The notes under the pieces are model-generated. The model saw only the letters and a program-made list of their open reading frames with translations. It was not told where the DNA came from and did not search any database. Source: Pseudomonadota bacterium (GTDB lineage: Bacteria > Myxococcota_A > Polyangia > Polyangiales > Polyangiaceae). From it: a stretch of 13,255 nt of DNA. Within the stretch, counting starts at the first letter, position 1, and the number at the start of each line of letters is the position of its first letter. This document shows positions 1-7,631 of this stretch, piece after piece. A program made the translations under genes and the position numbers. Location of the stretch: positions 1-13,255 of the forward strand of contig JAEYYX010000120.1 of the NCBI GenBank assembly GCA_023428245.1, written 5' to 3'.

Positions 1-9
1 TCTTCCGCC

Positions 10-30
10 GCGGGCGATTCTTTCGCCCGC
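10..30 (-). terminator. Hairpin after the haem/TolB-like lipoprotein gene
   Basis: A perfect 8-bp stem (GCGGGCGA / TCGCCCGC) with a 5-nt loop begins 11 nt beyond the stop codon of the minus-strand lipoprotein gene. Its position suits a transcription terminator. No T-run follows the stem on the minus strand, so it is not a classical intrinsic terminator; it could instead stabilise the mRNA 3' end. Confidence 0.5.
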
Positions 31-41
31 CGCTCGTTCGG

Positions 42-2264
42 TCACTTGAAGATGACAACCGGTGGCACCGACGGGATCGTGAAGTCTTCCCAAGCGGGCG
101 TCAGGTTCGCAGTCTTGAGCTCCTGGAACTCGGTGTCGCTGATGGCGAGGAAGTTCTGGTTCCAGAGGTAGATGGCCGCGTAGGTCTTGACCTCACCGGT
201 CGCGCGGTCCACCTCGATCGTGCTCATGTAGAGCTGCGAGGCCTTCTTCGAGATCGGCGGCGTGTACTCCGTCGGGGTGAGCTCGAACTGGCCCGGATAA
301 GCCCGCGCCGACGAGAAGATCACGAAGTAGTAGTCCTTCCCGTTCTCTTCGGAGCGAACCACGCTCGACCACTTCGGCCAGCTATTGAGCACGCCGGGGC
401 TCGCCTCGCCTCCACACGCGACAGGGTCGTTCGCGCGAAGTCGGACCGGCGTCCCGCCCGCGGACGGCACGACGAAAATCTCGCCGTTCCGATTGTAGTA
501 GGGGCCATCGGGGTTCGCGCCCAGCTGAGCCGCAGCGGGGTTGTTGCACTTGGTGCTCGCCTGGTCCGTACGACTCATCGGCTTACCCTGTGCGCAGCGG
601 CTGGTGTTGCTCGGGGCGGCTGCGCGCGTGAAGGCGATGAATTTGTCGTCCGGTGAGAACGCCGGGTAGTACTCGAGGACGCTCGGATCCGATGCTCCCG
701 CAAGCGGGACCCCCGTCGCCGGGCCGCGAGGTGAGGTCAGATCGGCGATTTTGATGTCCGCCGTGTTGTTGTGCCAGTCCGGATGGCCATCGTAGGACGA
801 CTCGCTCACCGTATAGGCGATCTTCATGCTCGTCTTGGCGGGGGTCGGGTTCGAGATGCTCAAGGTCTCGCTCGCGATCACACCCCAAGCGGTCCCCTTA
901 CCCGCAGCAAGCGCCGCGTCTCGGGTCTTGGCCGCTTCCTGACGCTCGTAGCCGGTATACTCGACGTTCCACGGGGGCTGCCCCGTCACGAGTCCAGCCT
1001 CCGGGGCCGGCAGGGTTTCGTCCGGGCCCGTCGCCGTATCGAGCGCGATCCAGATCAGATCGTGGATGTTCGGCTCGTAGGTGGGCGGATCGTTATAGCC
1101 GTAGTTGATGTAGATGCTGCTGCTCGCGGCGTCCGAAATTCCACGGTTACGCCCCATCGTAGTGATGAGCGTGGTGTTCGTGGTGTCAGCCGGGAGCATC
1201 ATGCCCGTGCCGAGGAATGGCATCTTGAGGTACTTCTGGGCGCCGGCCGCCACGTAGGCAGGGGCGGCCCCCGTCGTTCCTGCTTCGACGGACGCGATGC
1301 CGATGTTCCAGGGATAGTTGTCGGTGAAGATCATCGCCTTGCCGTCGGGCGTAGCGTTATGACAACCGATGCACTGCGCCTTGCCAGGAGCGATACCGGT
1401 GATCGAGTCCGCGACCTTGTCACCGCGCAGATCGGAACCGGTCGCTGTGAACACGTTGTTCACCGCGGTGACTTGAGACTCCGCAAGAGCCGGCACAACA
1501 GCTTCATCACCCACAGTGAACCCGTAGAGCGCGCTCACGCCGACGCCCGGGACCGAGCTCGACGTACCCCAGAACACCATCGAGCCGCCGGCGAGCGCTT
1601 GCGTGATGCCGAAATCTCCTTTGGCTCCGCTCACGATGCTTCCGCCGGCAAGCCCACGGATGGTGACGGTGATCGAATCCTGAACGCCTTCGGCGATGAC
1701 CGGCCAAAGCTCCTTCGGAATCGCCCACTCGGTCTTGTTCGTGTAGACGACGAGATCGTTGTTCTGACTCTGCGCCGAAAGCCGAATCTCCCAAAGCGTC
1801 TCAGATCCGGTGCCGGTCCAGCGGAAGCGCGGGCGCAGCCAGTTCTTCGGGAAGAGGGCACCGGGACCGTTAGCGTCCGAAAGATGAGGTTCGTGGACAC
1901 AGACTCCCGACTGCGCCCCAGCGTTCGGGTCGGCGAACGCGCCGACCTGGTCGGCGGTGATGGCAGCATCGGCGAAGATCGCCGCAGCGGGGAAGGCCGA
2001 CGGGTTCGCGCCGGGACCAACGACAACGCCGTCGTCAGCCACCAGATCGTCGCCATCGTCATCGAAGATAATGCCGGACCCACCGGAACCTTGATCGCTC
2101 CCGTCTCCGGGGGCGTTGCCTACGCCATCGCCGCTATCCCCAGGGCCTCCGGGGCCCCCCTTGTTCGGGGGCGCGGTGCAAGCGCCCGCGAAAATCGTCC
2201 CCAAGACCGCGAGCGCGGTGGCGACGGATGTCGGATGAAGCCCCCAAATTCTGTTCGAATGCAT
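42..2264 (-). CDS. Lipoprotein with a single CxxCH haem motif and TolB/WD40-like repeats
   Basis: 740 residues. The N-terminus is a signal peptide with a hydrophobic stretch at about 12-28 and a variant lipobox (AGAC) with the lipidated cysteine at 29. A Gly/Asp/Ser-rich linker follows (about 31-85), including an acidic run near 68-78 that might bind calcium. A c-type haem motif CIGCH lies at 298-302, so one covalent haem is plausible after export. The C-terminal half carries TolB/WD40-like beta-propeller elements: AFSPDDKFIAFTRA near 535-548 and GEIFVVPSAGGTPVRL near 594-609. This fits an exported protein anchored in a membrane, but substrate and redox partner are unknown. It is a monocistronic minus-strand gene, divergent from the 54-aa membrane gene. 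The ATG at 2264 is chosen because it precedes the signal peptide directly; AGGA about 12 nt upstream is a weak ribosome site. The haem is predicted from the motif only; the lipoprotein call is fairly firm. Confidence 0.85.
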   Translation of the reverse strand: MHSNRIWGLHPTSVATALAVLGTIFAGACTAPPNKGGPGGPGDSGDGVGNAPGDGSDQGSGGSGIIFDDDGDDLVADDGVVVGPGANPSAFPAAAIFADAAITADQVGAFADPNAGAQSGVCVHEPHLSDANGPGALFPKNWLRPRFRWTGTGSETLWEIRLSAQSQNNDLVVYTNKTEWAIPKELWPVIAEGVQDSITVTIRGLAGGSIVSGAKGDFGITQALAGGSMVFWGTSSSVPGVGVSALYGFTVGDEAVVPALAESQVTAVNNVFTATGSDLRGDKVADSITGIAPGKAQCIGCHNATPDGKAMIFTDNYPWNIGIASVEAGTTGAAPAYVAAGAQKYLKMPFLGTGMMLPADTTNTTLITTMGRNRGISDAASSSIYINYGYNDPPTYEPNIHDLIWIALDTATGPDETLPAPEAGLVTGQPPWNVEYTGYERQEAAKTRDAALAAGKGTAWGVIASETLSISNPTPAKTSMKIAYTVSESSYDGHPDWHNNTADIKIADLTSPRGPATGVPLAGASDPSVLEYYPAFSPDDKFIAFTRAAAPSNTSRCAQGKPMSRTDQASTKCNNPAAAQLGANPDGPYYNRNGEIFVVPSAGGTPVRLRANDPVACGGEASPGVLNSWPKWSSVVRSEENGKDYYFVIFSSARAYPGQFELTPTEYTPPISKKASQLYMSTIEVDRATGEVKTYAAIYLWNQNFLAISDTEFQELKTANLTPAWEDFTIPSVPPVVIFK

Positions 2265-2416
2265 GATCTAGGCGTTCCTATAGAAAAAGCGTTGCGCTGA
2301 AAACGGTACCACGCGAGGAGGGAGCGTTCTCGTGAGGACGGACGAGCGGCCCATAATTTTGGGTCCGACTTTTCATCACCCGGGAACTTTTCAGACTTTC
2401 CGGGATTCCGGCACTT

Positions 2417-2429
2417 TTTCTCGGAGAAA
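2417..2429. promoter_or_regulatory. Small inverted repeat in the divergent intergenic region
   Basis: TTTCTC and GAGAAA face each other around one central base, between the divergent lipoprotein gene (start 2264) and the 54-aa gene (start 2495). The surrounding 2265-2494 is visibly richer in A/T than the flanking genes and must hold the promoters of both. The repeat could be an operator half-site pair. No good -35/-10 pair could be assigned; a weak TATAGG lies at 2277-2282 on the minus strand. Confidence 0.25.
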
Positions 2430-2494
2430 TCGCCACATACCAACTCGACCCTTTACTTTCTGAGCGCCCTCGGCAGGATTGCGCCCGGAGAAAA

Positions 2495-2659
2495 ATGGTC
2501 ACGATCAAGATGGCAGTCGCCTGTGCCCTTTTCGTAGGGATGCTGTTCTTTTATGCGATGCTGCCGATCGCATCGCTCCAGCTCCTGCCCTTCCTCTTCT
2601 TCGGATGCATCAGCCTCCTCGTCGGAATCTGGGACGAGGCGGGCGGCTACCGGCGCTGA
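2495..2659 (+). CDS. Small membrane protein of 54 aa, two predicted helices
   Basis: A short ORF, unrecognised by family. It begins MVTIKMAVACALFVGMLFFY and ends in a polar tail (DEAGGYRR). Two hydrophobic stretches are visible, about residues 5-22 and 26-46, separated by a short turn at MLPIAS, suggesting a helical hairpin in the inner membrane. GGAG at 2487-2490 lies 4 nt before the ATG. Codons show a clear G/C preference at the third position, as in neighbouring genes. Antisense and other-frame ORFs here give low-complexity, charged products without such features. It is transcribed away from the haem lipoprotein gene and converges on lipB. A repeat element starts about 20 nt after its stop, like the element after ftsH. 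The function is unknown. Confidence 0.6.
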   Translation: MVTIKMAVACALFVGMLFFYAMLPIASLQLLPFLFFGCISLLVGIWDEAGGYRR

Positions 2660-2679
2660 GCCGTTTCTGACTCTCACCA

Positions 2680-2788
2680 GCCGACAGAGCTCGCCGCTTC
2701 TTTGCGGACGCGGTTCACGAGCCGACAGAGCTCGCCGCTTCTTTGCGGACGCGGTTCACGGGCCGACAGAGCTCGCCGCTTCTTTGCG
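2680..2788. repeat. 41-bp tandem repeat, 2.7 copies, overlapping the lipB 3' end
   Basis: Two full units (2680-2720, 2721-2761) and a 27-bp partial unit (2762-2788) have an exact 41-bp period. Full units differ at the last base (A or G). Each begins GCCGACAGAGCTCGCCGCTT and ends GACGCGGTTCAC plus one base. Read on the minus strand, the partial unit encodes the last nine lipB residues before the final proline (RKEAASSVG). The two downstream units repeat that coding end, including a stop. As 41 is not a multiple of three, the array cannot be an in-frame peptide repeat. It fills the convergent space between the 54-aa gene and lipB. Confidence 0.95.
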
Positions 2789-3523
2789 AATCGCGGAGTC
2801 AAGCTCTCCCTCGCCGATCGAGGTCAGCTCGCTCCATTCGAGCTCGCGCTCGAACTCGCGCGCGAGAGCCTCGGCCGCCATGGTCGCCCCTTCCTGAAGC
2901 GTGGGCGCGCGCCCCGTGAGGGATGTCACAGAGGCGACTCCGTATTCGCTGATGCCACAGGGCACGATCAGCGAGAAGATGGTGAGATCGGTCGAAAGGT
3001 TCAGCGCGAACCCATGAGAGGTCACCCAGCGCGAGATGCGAACGCCGATCGCTCCGAGTTTTACAGGCACCTCGGCCTGCTCGGGACCTTCCCAGATCGA
3101 CGGGCGGACCCGATCAGCCCACAGCCCGATCATGTTTGGGATCGTCCCGGAGGCTACGCCGAAGGGAGCGACGATGCTCTGCATGACGCGCGTCAAAGTC
3201 TGTACGTAGGCGCGCACATCGGCGCGGTCCGGTTTTAGATCGAGGATCGGGTAACAGATGAGCTGGCCCGGAGCGTGGACGGTCACGTCCCCGCCCCTTC
3301 GCGTATCGTGAAACTCGATGCCACGCGCCTCGAGGAACTCGCTGGAGGCGAGCACATGTTCCGCCTTCGCGCCGCGTCCCGTCGTGATCACGGGCTCGTG
3401 TTCGAGGAGCAGGACAACATCATCGATCTCTCCTCGCTGTCGAGCCTCGAAGAGGCCTTCCATGAGCGCGAAGGTCGTGCCGTAGGGACGACGGCCGAGA
3501 AAATAGGCGCGGAGAGTTTTCAC
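2756..3523 (-). CDS. lipB: Octanoyltransferase LipB (lipoate biosynthesis)
   Basis: LipB transfers octanoyl from acyl carrier protein to the lipoyl domains of 2-oxoacid dehydrogenases and GcvH in the cytoplasm; LipA then inserts sulfur. The 255-residue product shows the family blocks in order: RRGGDVTVHAPGQL at 75-88 (the usual form is TYHGPGQ, so Y and G are replaced by V and A), KLGAIGVRISRWVTSHGFALNL from 155 to 176, and VPCGI at 187-191. The catalytic pair, Lys155 and Cys189, is present. The C-terminus beyond about 215 is longer than in compact homologues, and its last nine residues before the final proline lie in the tandem repeat. The start is GTG at 3523, 17 nt after the upstream regulator's stop, with GGAG 6 nt away. 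It is the last gene of the protease-regulator-lipB operon. No lipA is in the window. Confidence 0.96.
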   Translation of the reverse strand: MKTLRAYFLGRRPYGTTFALMEGLFEARQRGEIDDVVLLLEHEPVITTGRGAKAEHVLASSEFLEARGIEFHDTRRGGDVTVHAPGQLICYPILDLKPDRADVRAYVQTLTRVMQSIVAPFGVASGTIPNMIGLWADRVRPSIWEGPEQAEVPVKLGAIGVRISRWVTSHGFALNLSTDLTIFSLIVPCGISEYGVASVTSLTGRAPTLQEGATMAAEALAREFERELEWSELTSIGEGELDSAIRKEAASSVGP

Positions 3524-3535
3524 GCGGAGCTCCGC
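3524..3535 (-). promoter_or_regulatory. Perfect palindrome containing the lipB ribosome-binding site
   Basis: GCGGAGCTCCGC is a perfect 12-bp palindrome directly against the lipB GTG. On the minus strand it holds GGAG at 3533-3530, 6 nt before the start. A second purine-rich block, GAGGAG at 3540-3535, directly follows the upstream stop codon. Folding the palindrome would hide the nearer site, so coupling to translation of the upstream regulator is possible. The palindrome is short and may be incidental. Confidence 0.35.
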
Positions 3536-3540
3536 TCCTC

Positions 3541-5070
3541 CTATTCGCTCACGCCCATGGCCGCAACCTCTTCTCGGAGGTCCTCCATGAGCCGGACAAA
3601 CTCGGCGGCGAGTTCGGGATCGAACTGCGTGCCGCTGCAGCGCTCGATCTCGTTCAGGGCGACCTCGTGGGGGAGCGCGCGCCGATAGGCTCGATCACTC
3701 GTCATGGCGTCGTAGGTGTCGGCGACGCTGATGATGCGCGCGATGAGCGGGATGTTGCCCTTCTGGAGACCGAGCGGGTAACCCCGGCCGTCCCAGCGCT
3801 CGTGATGGAGATAAACGCCAGGAATGACCGGCTCGAGAAACTGGATCGGATCGAGAATCTCTTTGCCGTAGGTCGGGTGTTTTTGAAACGACTCATACTC
3901 GGCGGCAGTGAGCTTGCCCGGTTTGTTCAAGTTCATGACACAACCGATCTTGCCGATGTCGTGCATGAGCGCCGCGTGGCGCACGATTTCGACCTGTTTT
4001 TCGCCGAGTCCAAGGCTCCGCGCAAGGCGCGTCGCGTAGAGCGCGACGCGCTCTGAGTGCCCCCGTGTGTAGTGGTCCATCTTGTCGATGGTGTTGGCGA
4101 GGCCCTCGATAGTTTGCTGAAAGGTGGCGCGGAGGTCTTCGTAGAGGCGCGCGTTTTCGATGGCCGCGGCGGCGCGGGAGGCCACGATCGAGAGGAGTTT
4201 TCTTTGGCCCTCAGTGAAACGACGGTACGGCGTGAAACTCGAGACCGCTAGAAAGCCCAGGATTCGGTCGCGCATCCTGAGCGGCACAATGAGCAGACTC
4301 GAGAGCGACTGACTCGGCACACTTTCGAACAGCGAAAGGCCCGCCGCGCCCGCGAAGAGCAAAGGCGCATCGCTCTCGAAGCGCTCGATGACCTTCCCGG
4401 GGTCAAGGACCCCAGGCGAAGGAGATGGACCCGCTTCCTCCGCCATCGGATTCTCAGGGCGAGAGAGCTTCTCGACGTCTTGCACGAGAGTGGCGCGCTC
4501 AAAGTACTTCCCGCGGCCATCATCGAGCCACAACGAGACGGCGTCCGCCTGAACCTCGTGGAGCGCGCTCTCGATCACAGTAGTCACGACCTGGTCAAGG
4601 CTCAGGCTCGCGGTGATCGCTTCGCTCACCTTGTACAAACTGAGCGCCTCGCGCAGCCTTAGATTCTCGGCAGCAAAACGTTGCTTCTCAAGGCCACGCT
4701 GGACCACGTGGACCACTTCCTCGACCTTAAAGGGCTTCAGGATATAGTCGTACGCGCCCTGTTTCATGGCATCGATCGCCGTCTCGACAGTACCGAAGCC
4801 CGTCATGATCACAGTGAGCGCTTGGGGATGAGACTCAGCGACATGTTGCAGAAGTTCGATGCCGCCCATGTGGGGCATCTTCAGGTCCGTCAGGATCAGG
4901 TCGAAACTCCCGCGCGAAAGCTCGATGAGCGCCTGCGCCCCGTTTTCAGCGGTGCGCACCTGGTAGCCTTCCATCGTCAAGAAATCGCTCAGAATGTCGC
5001 GAATGAACCGCTCATCATCGACGATGAGCACACGCGCTGCCTCAGGAACGAGAGAAAAACCCGAATTCAT
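3541..5070 (-). CDS. Response regulator REC-GAF-HD-GYP, predicted cyclic-di-GMP phosphodiesterase
   Basis: 509 residues in three domains. REC (about 12-130) has the acidic pair Asp18/Asp19, phospho-acceptor Asp62 in LTDLKMP, Thr90 and Lys112 in LKPF. A GAF domain (about 145-310) includes LLIVPLRMRDRILGFLAVSS. HD-GYP (about 315-500) has HSERV at 338-342, HDIGK at 370-374, and HHERWDGRGYPLGL at 422-435, so the metal-binding and GYP signatures are intact. The family hydrolyses cyclic-di-GMP to pGpG or GMP, and phosphorylation of REC is expected to tune it; activity here is inferred. No output DNA-binding domain is present and no cognate kinase is in the window. The ATG at 5070 overlaps the upstream protease stop (ATGA), implying translational coupling. 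It could be a degenerate sensor, but no key residue is missing. Confidence 0.95.
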   Translation of the reverse strand: MNSGFSLVPEAARVLIVDDERFIRDILSDFLTMEGYQVRTAENGAQALIELSRGSFDLILTDLKMPHMGGIELLQHVAESHPQALTVIMTGFGTVETAIDAMKQGAYDYILKPFKVEEVVHVVQRGLEKQRFAAENLRLREALSLYKVSEAITASLSLDQVVTTVIESALHEVQADAVSLWLDDGRGKYFERATLVQDVEKLSRPENPMAEEAGPSPSPGVLDPGKVIERFESDAPLLFAGAAGLSLFESVPSQSLSSLLIVPLRMRDRILGFLAVSSFTPYRRFTEGQRKLLSIVASRAAAAIENARLYEDLRATFQQTIEGLANTIDKMDHYTRGHSERVALYATRLARSLGLGEKQVEIVRHAALMHDIGKIGCVMNLNKPGKLTAAEYESFQKHPTYGKEILDPIQFLEPVIPGVYLHHERWDGRGYPLGLQKGNIPLIARIISVADTYDAMTSDRAYRRALPHEVALNEIERCSGTQFDPELAAEFVRLMEDLREEVAAMGVSE

Positions 5071-5669
5071 CGGTCACTCAAAGAACCCAAGATTCCGCCG
5101 AGGGGCGTGCGTGCGCTCGCCTCGGGTTCGAACCGCCGAAGCGCCCTCAGATTCACGGCATTGATGATGGCGTGGGCGACGACTGGCCCTAATAGTGATC
5201 CACTTCCCGCGTAGAGCGCGGCGAGACAAAGACCGAGCACCCCGGCCGACAGCGCCCAGGTCCAGCGAGCCGGACCCGGGATTTGATGGACAAGGCCAAA
5301 CAGCACCGACGAGGCGAGGATTCCGATCGAAGGCGCGAGCACACCGCGGAACAAGAACTCCTCACCAAGCGCTGACAGTATCGCGAGCGGCACCGTGTGC
5401 GACGCGGGAATTGAACGCACGATCGGTGCAAGCTCCGCCGCGAGATTTCGAAAGGGACGGAAAGAGCGCTCGAGGACGGGCGAGAGGAGGACGACCGCGA
5501 TGCCGATGGTGGCGCCGAGAGTCCCGGAGTAAAGATGGCTGAGCGATGGGGGAAGCGCGAACCACGGCTCCGGATGCGCTCCGATCCCGCCCCACAACCA
5601 GAGCGCGAAAGCACCCGAGGCTCCGCAAACGAGCGCGTAAACGCCGAGTGCCAGATTCGAGCGTCCCAT
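5067..5669 (-). CDS. CPBP-family intramembrane metalloprotease
   Basis: 200 residues from the ATG at 5669, rich in hydrophobic helices (about 5-27, 48-65, 92-101, 110-127, 137-154 and 157-172). The three CPBP/Abi (PF02517) motifs are present: EEFLFR at 103-108 (EExxxR), FGLVH at 124-128 (FxxxH) and HAIIN at 166-170 (HxxxN). The family includes type II CAAX-prenyl endopeptidases and bacterial membrane proteases linked to bacteriocin immunity or signalling; the substrate here is unknown. The frame stays open upstream to 6107, but that part is antisense to the sigma gene and lacks membrane helices. The 5669 start puts the first helix at the N-terminus, as usual. No strong Shine-Dalgarno precedes it. 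First gene of the operon with the HD-GYP regulator and lipB. Confidence 0.88.
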   Translation of the reverse strand: MGRSNLALGVYALVCGASGAFALWLWGGIGAHPEPWFALPPSLSHLYSGTLGATIGIAVVLLSPVLERSFRPFRNLAAELAPIVRSIPASHTVPLAILSALGEEFLFRGVLAPSIGILASSVLFGLVHQIPGPARWTWALSAGVLGLCLAALYAGSGSLLGPVVAHAIINAVNLRALRRFEPEASARTPLGGILGSLSDR

Positions 5670-5681
5670 CCGAACGGCACT

Positions 5682-6419
5682 ATGGCATGGCAGAAGGGAA
5701 CTGGGTATCGTCCCGGCGTGAGCTCGAAGCCCGGGGAAGCCGACGGAGAACGCGCCAGTCTGGTCATGGAGAACCTGGACCTGGTCGAGCATGTCCTGGC
5801 TCACCTGCGGGCCAGCGGCATCACGATGGACGCCGAAGAGCTCCGGGCCTACGGCCAACAGGGCCTCGTCGAAGCCTCGCTCCGCTTCGAGGCCAACAAG
5901 GGCAGCGGATTTCGAACCTTTGCGTACCTGCGAGTGCGGGGCGCGATGATCGACGGGATGCGCAAGATGGGCTCCTGGTCCAGGCGTGGCTACGAGTCGG
6001 TCCAGATGATGCGTGCGGTCCAGGCGACCAGCGAAGGAGCGCTCGAGGAAGGAGGGTCGCCCGACGATTTGAGCCCCGAAGCGGCGCAAGCCCGCCTCCA
6101 GAAGCACATGGGCAACGTTGTCGCCGCGATGTCCACCGGGATTTTCGCGGAGGCGGCCTTCGGTGATGGCGGAATTACGGCTCGGGATAGGACCCCGGGC
6201 GCAGACGACCTGCTCGAAGAGCGCCAGATCATCGAGCTATTGAACAAGGGGCTCGACGAATTGCCGAAGGACGAGGCTGAGGTTCTCCGGAGATTTTACC
6301 TGGCTGGAGAGTGCCTCGACGACGTGGCGGCCGTGCTCGGCTGCAGCCGATCTTGGGCGAGTCGGCTCCACACCCGCGCGATCCAGCGGCTCGCGCTCAA
6401 GATGCGCTCTTCCCTCTGA
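5682..6419 (+). CDS. FliA/WhiG-type RNA polymerase sigma factor (sigma-28 group)
   Basis: 245 residues from ATG 5682. Sigma region 2 spans about 26-103, with ENLDLVEHVLAHL, EELRAYGQQGLVEASLRFE, GSGFRTFAYLRVRGAMIDGMRK and SWSRR, the FliA/WhiG pattern. Region 3 is about 127-161. Region 4 is about 189-239, with LPKDEAEVLRRFYL and the helix-turn-helix CLDDVAAVLGCSRSWASRLH. It should direct RNA polymerase to an alternative promoter class; no flagellar or sporulation genes are here, so the regulon is unknown. The frame opens at 5535, but that part is antisense to the protease gene. A GTG at 5718, in VSSKPGEADGERASLVMENL, is an alternative start (233 aa). Neither start has a convincing ribosome site, so the start is uncertain. 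Family call is firm. Confidence 0.9.
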   Translation: MAWQKGTGYRPGVSSKPGEADGERASLVMENLDLVEHVLAHLRASGITMDAEELRAYGQQGLVEASLRFEANKGSGFRTFAYLRVRGAMIDGMRKMGSWSRRGYESVQMMRAVQATSEGALEEGGSPDDLSPEAAQARLQKHMGNVVAAMSTGIFAEAAFGDGGITARDRTPGADDLLEERQIIELLNKGLDELPKDEAEVLRRFYLAGECLDDVAAVLGCSRSWASRLHTRAIQRLALKMRSSL

Positions 6420-6530
6420 GAGCCCCCACTTCCATCCGAGCCCTGCGGCCCCCTGAGAGGCACCCGCTCCTCAGACAGCCCACCGCCGATTTGAGTGGCC
6501 AAACGGTCCGAGCTTTGGCAAGGCGACGCC

Positions 6531-7631
6531 ATGGGTTCCCGAGTCCTGGTAGCCATGAGCGGCGGCGTCGACTCTTCGGTCGCCGCCGCAGTCCTCCTCG
6601 AGGCGGGCCAAGAGGTCGTCGGCGTGACGCTGCACCTCTGGGACTACCCGGATGACGACACGGTGAAGGGGCGCTGCTGCGCCCCGGAGGATATTCACGA
6701 TGCGCGCCGCGTCGCCGATCACCTCGGTTTTCCCCACTACGCTTTCGATCGACGGGAGCTCTTCGAGCGCGAGGTCGTCGCCCCCTTCGTCGAGGAGTAC
6801 CTCGCCGGTAAGACACCGAGCCCCTGCGTCCGCTGCAATCGCGGGGTCAAAATCCAAGAGCTTCTCACGCTCGCCGACCGGCTCGGCGCGGAAAAGGTCG
6901 CGACCGGCCACTACGCCCGAACTCGCCAAGAAGGCGAACGCGTCGATCTGCTGCGCGGTGTCGATCGCACGAAGGACCAAAGTTACTTTTTACATATGCT
7001 GCCCGACGAGGTGCTCTCGCGCTTCGTGTTCCCATTGGGCAGCCTCGACAAAGCTACAGTTCGCGCCCGCGCCCGTGAGCTCACGCTTCCCGGAGCCAAC
7101 AAGGGCGAGAGCCAGGAGCTCTGCTTCGTCCCCACAGGCCGCTACGACGAACTCATCGAAGCCCGAGCTCCTGAGCGGGTTCAGCCTGGAAAGATCGTCG
7201 ATCCAACAGGGACTGTGGTCGGAACTCACGCAGGCATCCATAAATTCACCCGCGGCCAGCGAAGGAACCTCGGCGTAGCCATCGGGGAGCGCGCTTACGT
7301 CGTCGATGTCGACGCATCCTCCGGCCTCGTCCAGCTCGGGACCAAAGAAGACCTTCTCACCTCGAAGCTCACACTCGAAGAGGTCACTTTGAGGGCCCCG
7401 CTCGGCGAGACCTTCGAGGCAGACGTCGTGGTCCGCTACCAAGGAGCCCCCCGCCGCGGAAAGATCACCATCACGGGGAGCGGCGGCGCGGAGATCTCTT
7501 TCGAGGAGCCGATCACCCGACCCTCAGCTGGCCAATATTCAGTATTCTACGAAGAAGATCGCGTGCTCGGCGGCGGACTGATCGTCGACCGCCGCGCTCC
7601 GGCGCCCGCCGCTCGCGCTTTGGCCCCGTGA
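6531..7631 (+). CDS. mnmA: tRNA-specific 2-thiouridylase MnmA
   Basis: MnmA makes 2-thiouridine at wobble position 34 of tRNA-Lys, -Glu and -Gln, activating the base with ATP and taking sulfur from a persulfide relay. The 366-residue product begins with the PP-loop VAMSGGVDSSVAA (SGGVDSS at 10-16), followed by CCAPEDIHDARR near 49-60 and GHYAR at 126-130. The catalytic cysteines are visible: Cys99 in SPCVRCN and Cys198 in ELCFVP. The C-terminal beta-barrel part (about 215-352) is complete. ATG 6531 is chosen because the PP-loop follows at the usual distance and AAGG sits 7 nt upstream; an in-frame GTG at 6495 would add 12 residues. Its stop overlaps the tilS start. The last dozen residues (Pro/Ala-rich) are not conserved in the family as far as I know. 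Confidence 0.97.
   Translation: MGSRVLVAMSGGVDSSVAAAVLLEAGQEVVGVTLHLWDYPDDDTVKGRCCAPEDIHDARRVADHLGFPHYAFDRRELFEREVVAPFVEEYLAGKTPSPCVRCNRGVKIQELLTLADRLGAEKVATGHYARTRQEGERVDLLRGVDRTKDQSYFLHMLPDEVLSRFVFPLGSLDKATVRARARELTLPGANKGESQELCFVPTGRYDELIEARAPERVQPGKIVDPTGTVVGTHAGIHKFTRGQRRNLGVAIGERAYVVDVDASSGLVQLGTKEDLLTSKLTLEEVTLRAPLGETFEADVVVRYQGAPRRGKITITGSGGAEISFEEPITRPSAGQYSVFYEEDRVLGGGLIVDRRAPAPAARALAP

Noticed and set aside
771..2300. 509-codon plus-strand ORF antisense to the haem lipoprotein gene
   Set aside because: It mirrors the GC-rich codon bias of the opposite gene, is Arg/Gly/Asp-rich without domains, and the minus strand encodes a coherent lipoprotein.
2680..2788. CRISPR array
   Set aside because: The units are directly abutting with no spacers between them, and no cas genes are present.
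5535..5681. N-terminal extension of the sigma factor to 294 residues
   Set aside because: The added 49 residues are charged, unconserved in look and antisense to the protease gene.
5670..6107. N-terminal extension of the CPBP protease to 346 residues
   Set aside because: The extra part is antisense to the sigma factor's region 2 coding sequence and lacks membrane helices; ATG 5669 gives a normal family protein.
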